Shown piece by piece: positions 10,261 through 19,198 of a DNA stretch of 64,000 bases. The notes under the pieces were generated by a model, which was not told the DNA's origin, did not search any database, and worked only from the letters and a program-made list of their open reading frames with translations. Both the position numbers and the translations under genes were made by a program. Source of the stretch: Maribacter ulvicola (GTDB lineage Bacteria > Bacteroidota > Bacteroidia > Flavobacteriales > Flavobacteriaceae); assembly GCF_900155985.1 (NCBI RefSeq), contig NZ_FTMA01000001.1, forward strand, positions 1,426,001 to 1,490,000, written 5' to 3'. Position 1 is the stretch's first letter. Every line of letters starts with the position of its first letter.

Positions 10261-10977
10261 ATGGGACAGAAAACAAATCCAATAGGAAATCGTCTAGGAA
10301 TCATAAGAGGTTGGGAGTCTAACTGGTATGGTGGTAACGATTACGGAGATAAATTGGCTGAGGATGATAAAATACGTAAGTATATTCATGCCAGACTTTC
10401 TAAAGCTAGTGTTTCAAGAGTTATAATTGAAAGAACTCTTAAGTTAATCACTGTTACTGTTACAACTGCTAGACCTGGTATTATTATCGGTAAAGGTGGT
10501 CAGGAAGTTGATAAGTTAAAAGAGGAGTTGAAAAAGATCACCAATAAGGAGGTTCAAATCAACATTTTTGAAATAAAAAGACCTGAACTTGATGCTAATT
10601 TAGTAGCGGCAAGTGTAGCTCGTCAGATTGAAAGTAGAATTTCTTTTAGAAGAGCGATTAAAATGGCAATCGCCGCAGCAATGCGTATGAATGCTGAAGG
10701 AATAAAGATTCAAATCTCTGGTAGATTGAACGGTGCTGAAATGGCACGATCTGAATCTTATAAAGATGGTAGAATTCCATTATCAACCTTTAGAGCGGAT
10801 ATTGATTATGCTTTACAGGAAGCTCAGACTACATATGGTAAACTTGGTATTAAAGTTTGGATTATGAAAGGTGAGGTATATGGTAAAAGAGATTTATCTC
10901 CATTAGTAGGAATGCAAAAGGATTCTTCTAAAGGTGGTAAGCAAGAAGGTGGAAGAAAACAACGTCGTAGAAAGTAA
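10261..10977 (+). CDS. rpsC: 30S ribosomal protein S3
   Basis: S3 lines the mRNA entry channel. The 238 residues start [18 protein letters not shown]. The KH domain motif [16 protein letters not shown] is intact, and the C-terminal domain carries the [17 protein letters not shown] region. The tail is glycine, lysine and arginine rich ([15 protein letters not shown]). It is followed by rplP after 20 bases. Confidence 0.99.
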   Translation: MGQKTNPIGNRLGIIRGWESNWYGGNDYGDKLAEDDKIRKYIHARLSKASVSRVIIERTLKLITVTVTTARPGIIIGKGGQEVDKLKEELKKITNKEVQINIFEIKRPELDANLVAASVARQIESRISFRRAIKMAIAAAMRMNAEGIKIQISGRLNGAEMARSESYKDGRIPLSTFRADIDYALQEAQTTYGKLGIKVWIMKGEVYGKRDLSPLVGMQKDSSKGGKQEGGRKQRRRK

Positions 10978-10997
10978 TTTTTTAAAGAACTAAAGTA

Positions 10998-11426
10998 ATG
11001 TTACAACCGAAAAGAACGAAGTTCCGTAAGATGCAGAAAGGCCGTATGAAAGGTCTTGCTGGAAGAGGACACCAACTTTCAAATGGTATGTTCGGTATAA
11101 AGAATGTTGATGATGCTGCATTTTTGACTTCACGCCAAATAGAAGCTGCTCGTATTGCTGCTACTAGATTTATGAAGAGAGAAGGTCAATTGTGGATTAA
11201 AATATTTCCAGACAAGCCGATTACCAAAAAGCCATTAGAAGTACGTATGGGTAAAGGTAAGGGTGCACCAGAATATTTTGTAGCCGTGGTTAAACCGGGT
11301 AGAATTATGTTCGAAGTGGCCGGAGTTCCTATGGAAGTAGCAAAAGAGGCTTTAAGATTAGCGGCTCAGAAACTTCCTGTAAAAACAAAATTCATTGTAG
11401 CTCGTGATTACGAGGCTGGAAATTAA
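10998..11426 (+). CDS. rplP: 50S ribosomal protein L16
   Basis: This 142-residue protein of the central protuberance helps position A-site tRNA. It starts [19 protein letters not shown] and shows the signatures [14 protein letters not shown] and [19 protein letters not shown]. It occupies the usual position between rpsC and rpmC. Confidence 0.99.
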   Translation: MLQPKRTKFRKMQKGRMKGLAGRGHQLSNGMFGIKNVDDAAFLTSRQIEAARIAATRFMKREGQLWIKIFPDKPITKKPLEVRMGKGKGAPEYFVAVVKPGRIMFEVAGVPMEVAKEALRLAAQKLPVKTKFIVARDYEAGN

Positions 11427-11438
11427 ACGTAAGTGATA

Positions 11439-11630
11439 ATGAAAAAACAAGAGATTAAAGAAATGTCTGTGGAAGGACTTACGGAGAAACTGGCCGAGTA
11501 CAAGAAGCAGCATGCAGATTTGAAAATGGCACATTTTGTAACTCCGTTAGAAAATCCGCTTCAGATTAGAAAAGTAAGGAGAACGGTAGCAAGATTAGCT
11601 ACTGAATTAACTAATAGGGAGAACCAATAA
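11439..11630 (+). CDS. rpmC: 50S ribosomal protein L29
   Basis: This small two-helix protein sits near the tunnel exit. I start it at the ATG at 11439 (MKKQEIKEMSVEG, 63 residues) rather than the GTG two codons earlier, because family members begin with this lysine-rich segment. The conserved NPLQIRKVRRTVARLATEL helix is present. rpsQ follows closely. Confidence 0.96.
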   Translation: MKKQEIKEMSVEGLTEKLAEYKKQHADLKMAHFVTPLENPLQIRKVRRTVARLATELTNRENQ

Positions 11631-11642
11631 CTGGTGGGCTTT

Positions 11643-11900
11643 ATGGAGAAAAGAAATTTAAGAAAAGAGAGAGTAGGAGTTGTTACTAGTAATAAAATGG
11701 AGAAATCTATTGTTATTGCAGAAGTGAAAAGAGTAAAACATCCTATGTACGGAAAATTCGTTTTGAAGACAAAGAAATATGTTGCACATGACGAAAAGAA
11801 CGATTGTAACATTGGTGATACTGTAAAGATCATGGAAACAAGACCTATGAGTAAAACCAAATGTTGGAGATTAGTAGAAATCTTAGAAAGAGCTAAATAA
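11643..11900 (+). CDS. rpsQ: 30S ribosomal protein S17
   Basis: This 85-residue primary 16S binding protein has an OB fold. An in-frame GTG at 11634 exists, but the conserved start is [14 protein letters not shown] at 11643. The family signature around [20 protein letters not shown] is present. It lies 3 bases before rplN. Confidence 0.97.
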   Translation: MEKRNLRKERVGVVTSNKMEKSIVIAEVKRVKHPMYGKFVLKTKKYVAHDEKNDCNIGDTVKIMETRPMSKTKCWRLVEILERAK

Positions 11901-11903
11901 GTT

Positions 11904-12272
11904 ATGTTACAGCAAGAATCTAGACTAAAAGTAGCGGATAACACAGGGGCAAAGGAAGTTTTAACTATCCGTGTTCTTGGTGGTACCAAAAGAAGGTATG
12001 CTTCAATAGGTGACAAAATAGTGGTTACTGTTAAGGAGGCTACTCCGAATGGAGGTATCAAAAAAGGTGCGGTTTCAACTGCTGTTGTAGTTCGTACAAA
12101 GAAAGAGGTTAGAAGACCTGATGGATCTTATATAAGATTTGATGATAACGCTTGTGTGTTATTGAATCCTGCCGGAGAAATGAGAGGTACTCGTGTTTTT
12201 GGACCTGTAGCAAGAGAGCTTAGGGATAAGCAGTTCATGAAGATTGTATCATTGGCCCCAGAGGTATTATAA
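11904..12272 (+). CDS. rplN: 50S ribosomal protein L14
   Basis: L14 lies at the subunit interface and is bound by the silencing factor RsfS. The 122 residues start [18 protein letters not shown] and contain the signature [20 protein letters not shown]. The length is exactly typical. The next start (rplX, 12286) follows 13 bases after the stop. Confidence 0.99.
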   Translation: MLQQESRLKVADNTGAKEVLTIRVLGGTKRRYASIGDKIVVTVKEATPNGGIKKGAVSTAVVVRTKKEVRRPDGSYIRFDDNACVLLNPAGEMRGTRVFGPVARELRDKQFMKIVSLAPEVL

Positions 12273-12285
12273 TATAACTGACAAG

Positions 12286-12600
12286 ATGAAAAAGTTAAAA
12301 ATCAAAACAGGAGATACGGTAAGAATTACTGCTGGTGACCATAAAGGTACCGAAGGTAAAGTTATGCGTGTAAATCTTGAGAAAAATAAAGCCATCGTAG
12401 AAGGTGCCAATATGGTATCTAAACATGAGAAGCCTAGTGCTAAAAATCCTCAAGGTGGTATTGTAAAAAAAGAAGCTTTAATCCATATTTCCAATTTGGC
12501 ATTGATCGACAGTAAAACTGGCGATGTAACAAGAGTTGGTTACGAAATGAAGGATGGTAAGAAAGTTAGGGTTTCCAAAAAATCCAATGAAGTAATTTAG
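12286..12600 (+). CDS. rplX: 50S ribosomal protein L24
   Basis: L24 is an assembly-initiating protein of the large subunit. The open frame reaches back to 12244, overlapping rplN, but the true start is [17 protein letters not shown] at 12286 (104 residues), since the upstream residues are only the rplN reading shifted. The KOW motif ([19 protein letters not shown]) is at the N terminus. Confidence 0.97.
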   Translation: MKKLKIKTGDTVRITAGDHKGTEGKVMRVNLEKNKAIVEGANMVSKHEKPSAKNPQGGIVKKEALIHISNLALIDSKTGDVTRVGYEMKDGKKVRVSKKSNEVI

Positions 12601-12602
12601 TT

Positions 12603-13154
12603 ATGGCATACGTTGCAAGATTAAAGAAAGAGTATAAGGAGCGAATAGTAGCTGCCCTTACCGAAGAGTTTGGTTACAGTAATGTAATGCAGGTTCCTAA
12701 GTTAGAGAAGATAGTAATGAGTAGAGGTGTAGGAGCTGCTGTTGCTGATAAAAAACTTATTGACCATGCAATAGATGAGATGACTATGATAACGGGTCAA
12801 AAAGCCGTAGCTACGATGTCTAAGAAAGATGTTGCTGCCTTTAAATTAAGAAAAGGTATGCCAATTGGTGCAAAAGTTACCCTAAGAGGTGAGCGTATGT
12901 ACGAATTTTTAGACCGTTTGGTTACTTCTGCATTACCACGTGTTAGAGATTTTCAGGGAATTAAAGCAACAGGTTTTGATGGTCGTGGAAATTATAACCT
13001 TGGTGTAACGGAGCAAATCATATTTCCTGAAGTTAATATTGATAAAATCAATAGAATTAACGGTATGGATATTACATTTGTAACTTCTGCAGATACAGAT
13101 AAAGAAGCAAAATCATTATTAACAGAATTAGGTTTACCTTTTAAAAAGAATTAG
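12603..13154 (+). CDS. rplE: 50S ribosomal protein L5
   Basis: This 183-residue 5S rRNA-binding protein contacts P-site tRNA. The signature [17 protein letters not shown] is near the N terminus, and the central region includes [18 protein letters not shown]. It sits 2 bases after rplX and 1 base before rpsN, so translation is probably coupled. Confidence 0.99.
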   Translation: MAYVARLKKEYKERIVAALTEEFGYSNVMQVPKLEKIVMSRGVGAAVADKKLIDHAIDEMTMITGQKAVATMSKKDVAAFKLRKGMPIGAKVTLRGERMYEFLDRLVTSALPRVRDFQGIKATGFDGRGNYNLGVTEQIIFPEVNIDKINRINGMDITFVTSADTDKEAKSLLTELGLPFKKN

Positions 13155-13155
13155 T

Positions 13156-13425
13156 ATGGCTAAGGAATCAATGAAAGCCCGTGAGAGAAAAAGGGAAAGA
13201 ACTGTAGCGAATTATGCTGAGAAACGTAAGGCTTTAAAAGAAGCTGGAGATTACGAAGCGCTTCAGAGATTACCTAAGAATGCATCTCCGGTTCGTTTGC
13301 ACAACAGATGTAAGTTGACGGGAAGACCTAAAGGTTACATGAGAACTTTTGGTATTTCAAGGGTGAAATTCAGAGAGATGGCTAATGCTGGGTTGATACC
13401 TGGTGTTAAGAAGGCTAGCTGGTAA
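13156..13425 (+). CDS. rpsN: 30S ribosomal protein S14, zinc-free form
   Basis: The 89 residues belong to the long S14 type that lacks the CxxC zinc ribbon. Only one cysteine is present ([12 protein letters not shown]), against four zinc ligands in the short form. The C terminus [11 protein letters not shown] is diagnostic. It is followed by an unusually long 66-base gap before rpsH that can fold. Together with the zinc-free L36 downstream, it suggests zinc-independent ribosome proteins in this cluster. Confidence 0.98.
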   Translation: MAKESMKARERKRERTVANYAEKRKALKEAGDYEALQRLPKNASPVRLHNRCKLTGRPKGYMRTFGISRVKFREMANAGLIPGVKKASW

Positions 13426-13439
13426 GTAAAGAATTATTA

Positions 13440-13474
13440 ATGGATTTAGGTTTGGCTTAAGTGCTGAAAACCAT
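13440..13474 (+). promoter_or_regulatory. Possible ribosomal-protein leader stem before rpsH
   Basis: The 66-base rpsN-rpsH gap can form ATGG-A-TTT-AG (13440-13449) paired with CT-G-AAA-A-CCAT (13464-13474): 4, 3 and 2 pairs separated by an A-A mismatch and a bulged G, closing a 14-base loop. S8 autoregulates the spc operon in E. coli through a bulged stem near rplE. An equivalent S8 site here is only an inference. Confidence 0.3.
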
Positions 13475-13491
13475 CTCCGAATTATATACAT

Positions 13492-13890
13492 ATGGTAACA
13501 GATACTATTGCAGATTACCTAACGAGAGTTAGAAACGCGAGTAGAGCGGGACATAGGGTTGTTGAAATTCCTGCGTCGAATCTAAAGAAAGAAATTACTA
13601 AAATATTATTCGATCAAGGATATATTTTAAGCTACAAGTTCGAAGAGAGCAAAGTTCAAGGATCTATAAAGATAGCTTTGAAATATGATAAGCTTACTAA
13701 AGAACCTGTTATCAAGAAAATACAGCGTATAAGTAAGCCTGGTCTTAGAAAGTATGCGGGTAGTGAAGATTTACCTCGTGTATTAAATGGTTTGGGTATT
13801 GCTATTGTGTCTACATCTCACGGTGTAATGACTAGCAAGCAGGCTAAGGCAGAGAAAGTTGGTGGTGAAGTTTTATGCTACGTTTATTAA
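13492..13890 (+). CDS. rpsH: 30S ribosomal protein S8
   Basis: This 132-residue primary 16S binder organises the platform. It starts MVTDTIADYLTRVRNASRAG and has the C-terminal signature GIAIVSTSHGVMTSKQAK. In E. coli S8 represses the spc operon by binding its mRNA, which makes the foldable 66-base gap just upstream of interest. It is followed by rplF after 19 bases. Confidence 0.99.
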   Translation: MVTDTIADYLTRVRNASRAGHRVVEIPASNLKKEITKILFDQGYILSYKFEESKVQGSIKIALKYDKLTKEPVIKKIQRISKPGLRKYAGSEDLPRVLNGLGIAIVSTSHGVMTSKQAKAEKVGGEVLCYVY

Positions 13891-13909
13891 TTGATAAAAG
13901 ATTTAGAAA

Positions 13910-14452
13910 ATGTCTAGAATAGGTAATAATCCAGTCGCAATTCCTGAAGGGGTTACAGTTGAAATCAACGACAACATCATTTCCGTAAAAGGAAAATTAG
14001 GTGAGTTGACTCAAGAGTTCTCAGGAGTATCGATTAAAGTAGAAGACGGACAGGCTTTTGTAACAAGGCCATCTGACTCTAAGGAGCATAAAGCAAAACA
14101 CGGTTTGTACAGGTCACTTATCACTAATATGGTTGATGGTGTCTCTAAAGGTTGGACCAAAGAATTAGAATTAGTAGGTGTAGGTTATAGAGCAAGTAAT
14201 CAAGGTCAAAAACTTGATTTGGCTCTAGGTTTTTCTCATAATATTGTTTTTGATCTGGCCCCTGAGGTAAAGGTGGAAACAATTTCTGAAAAAGGTAAGA
14301 ATCCTATAGTGAAGCTTACTTCTCATGACAAACAATTAGTGGGTCATATAGCAGCAAAGATTAGATCTTTCCGTAGTCCGGAGCCGTACAAAGGGAAAGG
14401 AATTAAGTTTGTAGGTGAAATATTAAGAAGAAAAGCTGGTAAGTCAGCTTAA
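13910..14452 (+). CDS. rplF: 50S ribosomal protein L6
   Basis: This 180-residue protein is made of two repeated alpha/beta domains near the factor-binding site. It starts [19 protein letters not shown]. The family signature at the C terminus, [14 protein letters not shown], is present. It lies between rpsH and rplR with 11 bases to the latter. Confidence 0.99.
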   Translation: MSRIGNNPVAIPEGVTVEINDNIISVKGKLGELTQEFSGVSIKVEDGQAFVTRPSDSKEHKAKHGLYRSLITNMVDGVSKGWTKELELVGVGYRASNQGQKLDLALGFSHNIVFDLAPEVKVETISEKGKNPIVKLTSHDKQLVGHIAAKIRSFRSPEPYKGKGIKFVGEILRRKAGKSA

Positions 14453-14463
14453 TAAAGGATATT

Positions 14464-14820
14464 ATGGGATTATCAAAAACACAAAGAAAATTAAGAATCC
14501 GACGTAGAATACGTAAGGTTTCTTCTGGAACTGCAGCTAAGCCAAGATTATCTGTATTTAGAAGTAACAGCGAAATTTACGCGCAAGTTATAGACGACGT
14601 TAAAGGAGTCACTTTAGTATCCGCTTCTTCAAGAGATAAGGATATTGCGAAAGCAAAAGGAAATAAAACCGAGATTGCTGCTTTGGTTGGTAAAACAATC
14701 GCTGAGAAATCTGTAAAAGCTGGCTTGGATAAAGTTGCTTTTGATAGAGGAGGTAATTTGTATCATGGAAGAGTGAAATCTTTAGCAGATGGTGCAAGAG
14801 AAGCAGGACTAAAATTCTAA
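14464..14820 (+). CDS. rplR: 50S ribosomal protein L18
   Basis: This 118-residue protein binds 5S rRNA with L5. The arginine-rich N terminus ([19 protein letters not shown]) and the core [20 protein letters not shown] are typical, and the C terminus ends [20 protein letters not shown] plus a short tail. It is followed by rpsE after 9 bases. Confidence 0.99.
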   Translation: MGLSKTQRKLRIRRRIRKVSSGTAAKPRLSVFRSNSEIYAQVIDDVKGVTLVSASSRDKDIAKAKGNKTEIAALVGKTIAEKSVKAGLDKVAFDRGGNLYHGRVKSLADGAREAGLKF

Positions 14821-14829
14821 TATACTAGT

Positions 14830-15354
14830 ATGTTCCAAAAATATAAAAACGTAGAGACTGTTAAACCAGGTGGTCTAGATTTAAAAGATAAATTAGTTGG
14901 TATTCAACGTGTAACTAAGGTAACAAAAGGTGGTAGAGCATTCGGTTTTTCTGCAATTGTTGTTGTAGGTGATGAGAATGGTGTTGTTGGTCACGGTTTA
15001 GGTAAATCAAAAGAAGTTGCTACTGCTATTGCAAAAGCAATTGAGGATGGTAAAAAGAATCTAGTTCGTATTCCTTTAAATAAAGGGACACTACCTCACG
15101 AACAAAAAGGTAAATTTGGTGGCGCAAGAGTTTATATTCAACCTGCATCCCATGGTACCGGTGTTATTGCCGGTGGTGCTGTAAGATCAGTATTAGAATC
15201 TGTAGGTGTGCATGATGTATTATCTAAATCTCAGGGTTCATCAAATCCACATAACGTTGTAAAAGCAACTTTTGATGCTTTATTACAACTTAGAGATGCA
15301 AAGACTATTGCTACACAAAGAGGTGTTTCTTTAGAAAAAGTATTTAAAGGTTAA
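14830..15354 (+). CDS. rpsE: 30S ribosomal protein S5
   Basis: This 174-residue protein of the mRNA entry site and decoding region shows the double-stranded RNA binding part as [20 protein letters not shown]. The region [19 protein letters not shown] is conserved. It lies 10 bases before rpmD. Confidence 0.99.
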   Translation: MFQKYKNVETVKPGGLDLKDKLVGIQRVTKVTKGGRAFGFSAIVVVGDENGVVGHGLGKSKEVATAIAKAIEDGKKNLVRIPLNKGTLPHEQKGKFGGARVYIQPASHGTGVIAGGAVRSVLESVGVHDVLSKSQGSSNPHNVVKATFDALLQLRDAKTIATQRGVSLEKVFKG

Positions 15355-15364
15355 GAGGAAAATT

Positions 15365-15544
15365 ATGGCAAAGATTAAAGTTACACAGTTAAAAAGTGGA
15401 ATTAAGAAACCTCAAAATCAAAAAAGAACTTTAGAGGCTCTTGGTTTAAAAAGAATTGGTCAGGTCGTTGAACATGATGATACGCCTAATATTCTTGGTA
15501 TGATAAATAAAGTTAAACATTTAGTTTCCACTGAGGAAGCTTAA
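15365..15544 (+). CDS. rpmD: 50S ribosomal protein L30
   Basis: This short 59-residue gene lies between rpsE and rplO, its standard place in the spc operon. The translation starts MAKIKVTQLKSGIKKPQNQK and continues RTLEALGLKRIGQVVEHDDT, the L30 signature. It ends with TAA at 15542-15544, and rplO begins 12 bases later. Confidence 0.97.
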   Translation: MAKIKVTQLKSGIKKPQNQKRTLEALGLKRIGQVVEHDDTPNILGMINKVKHLVSTEEA

Positions 15545-15556
15545 ATTTAGGATAAA

Positions 15557-16009
15557 ATGGGTTTACATAATTTACAGCCTGCAGAAGGTTCGGTGAATAG
15601 AGACGGAAAACGACTTGGAAGAGGTCAGGGTTCTGGAAAAGGAGGCACAGCTGCAAGAGGTCATAAAGGAGCAAAATCAAGATCTGGTTATTCTAAGAAG
15701 ATTGGTTTTGAAGGTGGTCAAATGCCTTTACAACGTCGTGTACCTAAGTTTGGTTTTACAAATATTAATCGTAAAAGCTACCAAGGTATCAATTTAGAGA
15801 AGTTACAAGAACTTGTGGATAATAAAGTTGTAACCAATGAAGTGTCTTTGGATCTTTTGATTGAAAATGGTTTAGTTGGTAAAAACGATTTAGTGAAAAT
15901 TTTAGGAAATGGCGAATTAAAAGCAGCTCTTAAAATATCAGTACATAAATTTACAGCATCAGCCAAAGCAGCTATTGAAGCGGCAGGTGGAGAAGCAATA
16001 AGTTTGTAA
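15557..16009 (+). CDS. rplO: 50S ribosomal protein L15
   Basis: This 150-residue late-assembly protein has a long glycine and basic-rich N-terminal extension (RLGRGQGSGKGGTAARGHKG) that threads into 23S rRNA. The globular C-terminal part carries ISVHKFTASAKAAIEAAGG. It sits immediately before secY with a 14-base gap. Confidence 0.99.
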   Translation: MGLHNLQPAEGSVNRDGKRLGRGQGSGKGGTAARGHKGAKSRSGYSKKIGFEGGQMPLQRRVPKFGFTNINRKSYQGINLEKLQELVDNKVVTNEVSLDLLIENGLVGKNDLVKILGNGELKAALKISVHKFTASAKAAIEAAGGEAISL

Positions 16010-16023
16010 GCATAAACAACAGC

Positions 16024-17367
16024 ATGAAGAATTTTATTGATACAATATCCAATATTTGGAAGATAGAAGAACTAAGAAATAGAATTCTTATTACATTAGG
16101 TCTTTTATTGGTTTACCGTTTTGGTTGTCAAATTGTACTTCCGGGTATAGATTCAACACAATTAGGTGGGTTAACAGATAGTACAGATCAAGGTATTTTT
16201 GGTCTTTTAAATGCATTTACAGGAGGGGCGTTTGCTAATGCTTCTGTTTTTGCATTAGGTATCATGCCTTATATATCTGCATCTATTGTAGTTCAGTTAA
16301 TGGGTATTGCAATTCCTTATCTTCAGAAGTTACAAAAAGAAGGAGAAAGCGGTCGTAAGACTATCAATCAAATTACTAGATGGTTGACCATTGGTATTTG
16401 TATTGTTCAGGCACCTGCTTATTTGTATGGGTTAGAGGCGTTTGGTGTTAGAGATAGTGCTTTCTTATTAGGAAAAGGTTTGGACTTCATGGTTCCTGCA
16501 GTTATTATACTGGTTACAGGTACTGTGTTTGCTATGTGGTTGGGTGAAAAAATTACTGATAAAGGTATTGGTAACGGTATTTCACTTTTAATCATGATTG
16601 GTATAATTGCGACAATGCCTCAATCTTTTGTTCAAGAATTTATATCTAGAACTACGGATAATAATGGTGGTCTAATGTTTATTTTAATAGAAGTTATTGT
16701 TTGGTTCTTGGTGATATTGGCTTGTATACTGTTGGTAATGGCTACAAGACAAATTCCTGTGCAATATGCTAGAAGAACCGCTTCTGGTGGGTATGAGAAA
16801 AACATCATGGGGTCAAGACAATATATTCCATTAAAGTTAAACGCTTCTGGGGTTATGCCAATAATCTTTGCGCAAGCTATTATGTTTGTACCAGGGATGA
16901 TAGGTGGTGCTTTTGATGATACTGCATTTGGACAATGGATGCAAGTTCAGTTTAGTGACATCTTTGGATGGGCATATAATTTATTGTTTGCATTATTGAT
17001 TATAATATTCACCTATTTTTATACTGCCATAACGGTACCTACCAATAAGATGGCAGATGACCTTAAAAGAAGTGGTGGTTTTATCCCTGGAATTCGTCCA
17101 GGAAAAGAAACTGGAGATTATTTAGATAAGATTATGTCTTTAATAACGTTACCTGGATCTATTTTCTTAGCTTTGCTGGCTATTTTACCGGCAATAGTGG
17201 TAAAGTTGATGGATGTTCAAGCTGGATGGGCGTTATTTTATGGTGGTACTTCCCTTTTAATTATGGTTGGTGTTGCTATTGATACAGTGCAACAAGTTAA
17301 TTCCTATTTGTTGAATAGACATTATGATGGTTTAATGAAAACCGGTAAAAATAGAAAAGTAGCATAA
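16024..17367 (+). CDS. secY: Preprotein translocase channel subunit SecY
   Basis: SecY is the integral membrane pore of the Sec translocon, 447 residues with about ten hydrophobic helices. The first helix follows NIWKIEELRNRILITLGLLL, the plug region is near ALGIMPYISASIVVQLMGIA, and the cytosolic loops include RRTASGGYEKNIMGSRQYIP and the conserved KRSGGFIPGIRPG. It exports the many lipoproteins and outer-membrane proteins encoded around it. It lies 14 bases after rplO and 3 bases before infA. Confidence 0.99.
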   Translation: MKNFIDTISNIWKIEELRNRILITLGLLLVYRFGCQIVLPGIDSTQLGGLTDSTDQGIFGLLNAFTGGAFANASVFALGIMPYISASIVVQLMGIAIPYLQKLQKEGESGRKTINQITRWLTIGICIVQAPAYLYGLEAFGVRDSAFLLGKGLDFMVPAVIILVTGTVFAMWLGEKITDKGIGNGISLLIMIGIIATMPQSFVQEFISRTTDNNGGLMFILIEVIVWFLVILACILLVMATRQIPVQYARRTASGGYEKNIMGSRQYIPLKLNASGVMPIIFAQAIMFVPGMIGGAFDDTAFGQWMQVQFSDIFGWAYNLLFALLIIIFTYFYTAITVPTNKMADDLKRSGGFIPGIRPGKETGDYLDKIMSLITLPGSIFLALLAILPAIVVKLMDVQAGWALFYGGTSLLIMVGVAIDTVQQVNSYLLNRHYDGLMKTGKNRKVA

Positions 17368-17370
17368 TTT

Positions 17371-17586
17371 ATGGCTAAGCAGGCAGCAATAGAACAAGAT
17401 GGATCTATCATTGAAGCATTATCAAATGCAATGTTTCGTGTAGAGTTGGAGAACGGACATGTGGTAACAGCGCATATATCAGGTAAGATGCGTATGCACT
17501 ATATTAAACTATTACCTGGAGATAAGGTTAAATTGGAGATGAGTCCTTATGACCTTACTAAAGCAAGAATTACATATAGATACTAA
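17371..17586 (+). CDS. infA: Translation initiation factor IF-1
   Basis: This 71-residue single OB-fold protein blocks the A site during initiation. It starts [19 protein letters not shown] and contains [20 protein letters not shown] and the C-terminal [12 protein letters not shown]. It sits between secY and rpmJ. Confidence 0.98.
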   Translation: MAKQAAIEQDGSIIEALSNAMFRVELENGHVVTAHISGKMRMHYIKLLPGDKVKLEMSPYDLTKARITYRY

Positions 17587-17594
17587 GATACAAG

Positions 17595-17711
17595 ATGAAA
17601 GTAAGAGCATCAGTTAAGAAGAGAAGTGCCGACTGCAAGATTGTTCGCAGAAAAGGCAGGTTGTACGTAATCAACAAAAAGAATCCTAGATTTAAACAAA
17701 GACAAGGGTAA
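17595..17711 (+). CDS. rpmJ: 50S ribosomal protein L36, zinc-free form
   Basis: This 38-residue gene between infA and rpsM reads [20 protein letters not shown] and ends NPRFKQRQG. In the zinc-binding form of L36, three cysteines and a histidine hold a metal. Here only one cysteine remains and the histidine position is phenylalanine, so it is the metal-free type. rpsM starts 2 bases after the stop. Confidence 0.95.
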   Translation: MKVRASVKKRSADCKIVRRKGRLYVINKKNPRFKQRQG

Positions 17712-17713
17712 TT

Positions 17714-18088
17714 ATGGCAAGAATCGCAGGTATAGATATACCAAAACAAAAGAGAGGTGTAATCGCCTTGACCTATATTTTCGGAATAGGAAGAAGTAGG
17801 TCACAAGAAATATTAAGTAAAGCCCAAGTTAGCGAAGATACTAAGGTTTCTGATTGGAACGATGATGAAATAGGTCGTATCAGGGAAGCTGTTTCTGAAT
17901 TTACCATTGAAGGTGAATTACGTTCAGAGACTCAGTTGAACATTAAGCGTTTGATGGATATAGGCTGTTATAGAGGTATTCGTCATAGGTCAGGTTTGCC
18001 TTTAAGAGGTCAACGTACCAAGAACAACTCTAGAACTAGAAAAGGAAAGCGTAAAACAGTTGCTAACAAGAAGAAAGCAACTAAATAA
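17714..18088 (+). CDS. rpsM: 30S ribosomal protein S13
   Basis: This 124-residue head protein touches P-site tRNA and bridges to L5. It starts [20 protein letters not shown], and its signature [20 protein letters not shown] is complete. The C-terminal tail is basic and contains [18 protein letters not shown]. It opens the alpha-operon segment. Confidence 0.99.
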   Translation: MARIAGIDIPKQKRGVIALTYIFGIGRSRSQEILSKAQVSEDTKVSDWNDDEIGRIREAVSEFTIEGELRSETQLNIKRLMDIGCYRGIRHRSGLPLRGQRTKNNSRTRKGKRKTVANKKKATK

Positions 18089-18097
18089 TAATTAGGT

Positions 18098-18490
18098 ATG
18101 GCAAAGGCAAGTACTAAAGTTACCAAGAAACGTAAGGTTATAGTTGATTCTGTTGGTGAGGCGCACATCAGTGCATCTTTCAACAACATCATTATCTCTT
18201 TGACAAATAAAAAAGGAGATGTTATTTCTTGGTCATCAGCCGGTAAATTAGGTTTTAGAGGTTCTAAGAAAAATACACCTTATGCTGCGCAAGTTGCTGC
18301 AGAAGATTGTTCTAAAGTTGCGCATGAAGCAGGTTTAAGAAAAGTTAAGGTTTATGTAAAAGGTCCAGGTAACGGAAGAGAATCTGCAATCAGATCTTTA
18401 CACAATGCGGGTATCGAAGTAACAGAGATTATCGATGTTACTCCAATGCCACATAATGGATGTAGACCTCCTAAAAGAAGAAGAGTTTAA
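18098..18490 (+). CDS. rpsK: 30S ribosomal protein S11
   Basis: This 130-residue platform protein contacts the Shine-Dalgarno helix region. The family motif [20 protein letters not shown] is intact, as is the C terminus [18 protein letters not shown]. It is followed by an 85-base structured gap before rpsD. Confidence 0.99.
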   Translation: MAKASTKVTKKRKVIVDSVGEAHISASFNNIIISLTNKKGDVISWSSAGKLGFRGSKKNTPYAAQVAAEDCSKVAHEAGLRKVKVYVKGPGNGRESAIRSLHNAGIEVTEIIDVTPMPHNGCRPPKRRRV

Positions 18491-18508
18491 TTAATATTAT
18501 ATTTCACC

Positions 18509-18562
18509 GAAAGTGTAGTTACGATTATCGAAGGATAAGCCTTAATTCATAATCTCACTTTC
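18509..18562 (+). promoter_or_regulatory. Nested-stem leader directly upstream of rpsD
   Basis: Three helices nest on one axis. GAAAGTG (18509-18515) pairs with CACTTTC (18556-18562), GATTAT (18523-18528) with ATAATC (18549-18554), and AAGG (18531-18534) with CCTT (18540-18543). It lies 13 bases before the rpsD start. In E. coli S4 represses the alpha operon from a pseudoknot near rpsM, and leaders before rpsD are known in other bacteria. I infer an S4-responsive element here. Confidence 0.55.
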
Positions 18563-18575
18563 AAATTAAAAGAAA

Positions 18576-19181
18576 ATGGCAAGATATACAGGACCAAAAT
18601 CAAAAATCGCACGTAAATTCGGCGAAGCAATTTTCGGAGATGATAAATCTTTCGAAAAAAAGAATTACCCTCCAGGGCAACACGGTAACAACAGAAGAAG
18701 AGGTAAGAAATCAGAGTATTCTGTTCAGTTGATGGAGAAGCAAAAGGCTAAATATACTTACGGTATTCTAGAAAAGCAATTTAGAAACTTATTTCAAACT
18801 GCGAAAAGAAAAGAAGGTGTTGCTGGTGAGATCTTACTTCAATTATGTGAATCTCGTTTAGATAACGTTGTTTTTAGAATGGGTATTTCTCCAACTAGAA
18901 GCGGTGCAAGACAGTTAGTATCTCACAGACACATTACGGTTAATGGAGAGTTGGTAAATATACCTTCTTACTCATTAAAAGCAGGAGATGTTGTTGGTGT
19001 TAGAGAGAAATCTAAATCATTACAAAGTATACAAGATTCATTAGCTGCTAGTAGTGCAGTTTATGAATGGATTTCTTGGAACAGTGAAAAGAAGGAAGGT
19101 ACTTATGTTACTATTCCAGAAAGATTGCAGATTCCAGAAAATATCAAAGAACAATTAATCGTGGAGTTATACTCTAAATAA
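18576..19181 (+). CDS. rpsD: 30S ribosomal protein S4
   Basis: This 201-residue primary 16S assembly protein shows the S4 RNA-binding domain with [20 protein letters not shown] and [20 protein letters not shown]. The N terminus lacks the zinc-binding cysteines of some S4 proteins. In E. coli S4 is the repressor of the alpha operon, matching the structured leader immediately upstream. rpoA follows after 17 bases. Confidence 0.99.
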   Translation: MARYTGPKSKIARKFGEAIFGDDKSFEKKNYPPGQHGNNRRRGKKSEYSVQLMEKQKAKYTYGILEKQFRNLFQTAKRKEGVAGEILLQLCESRLDNVVFRMGISPTRSGARQLVSHRHITVNGELVNIPSYSLKAGDVVGVREKSKSLQSIQDSLAASSAVYEWISWNSEKKEGTYVTIPERLQIPENIKEQLIVELYSK

Positions 19182-19198
19182 ACAATACCGATCCAATT

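Noticed and set aside
11561-12061. 166-codon minus-strand frame across rpmC, rpsQ and rplN
   Set aside because: It spans three real ribosomal genes in antisense, and its translation is a low-complexity hydrophobic mix.
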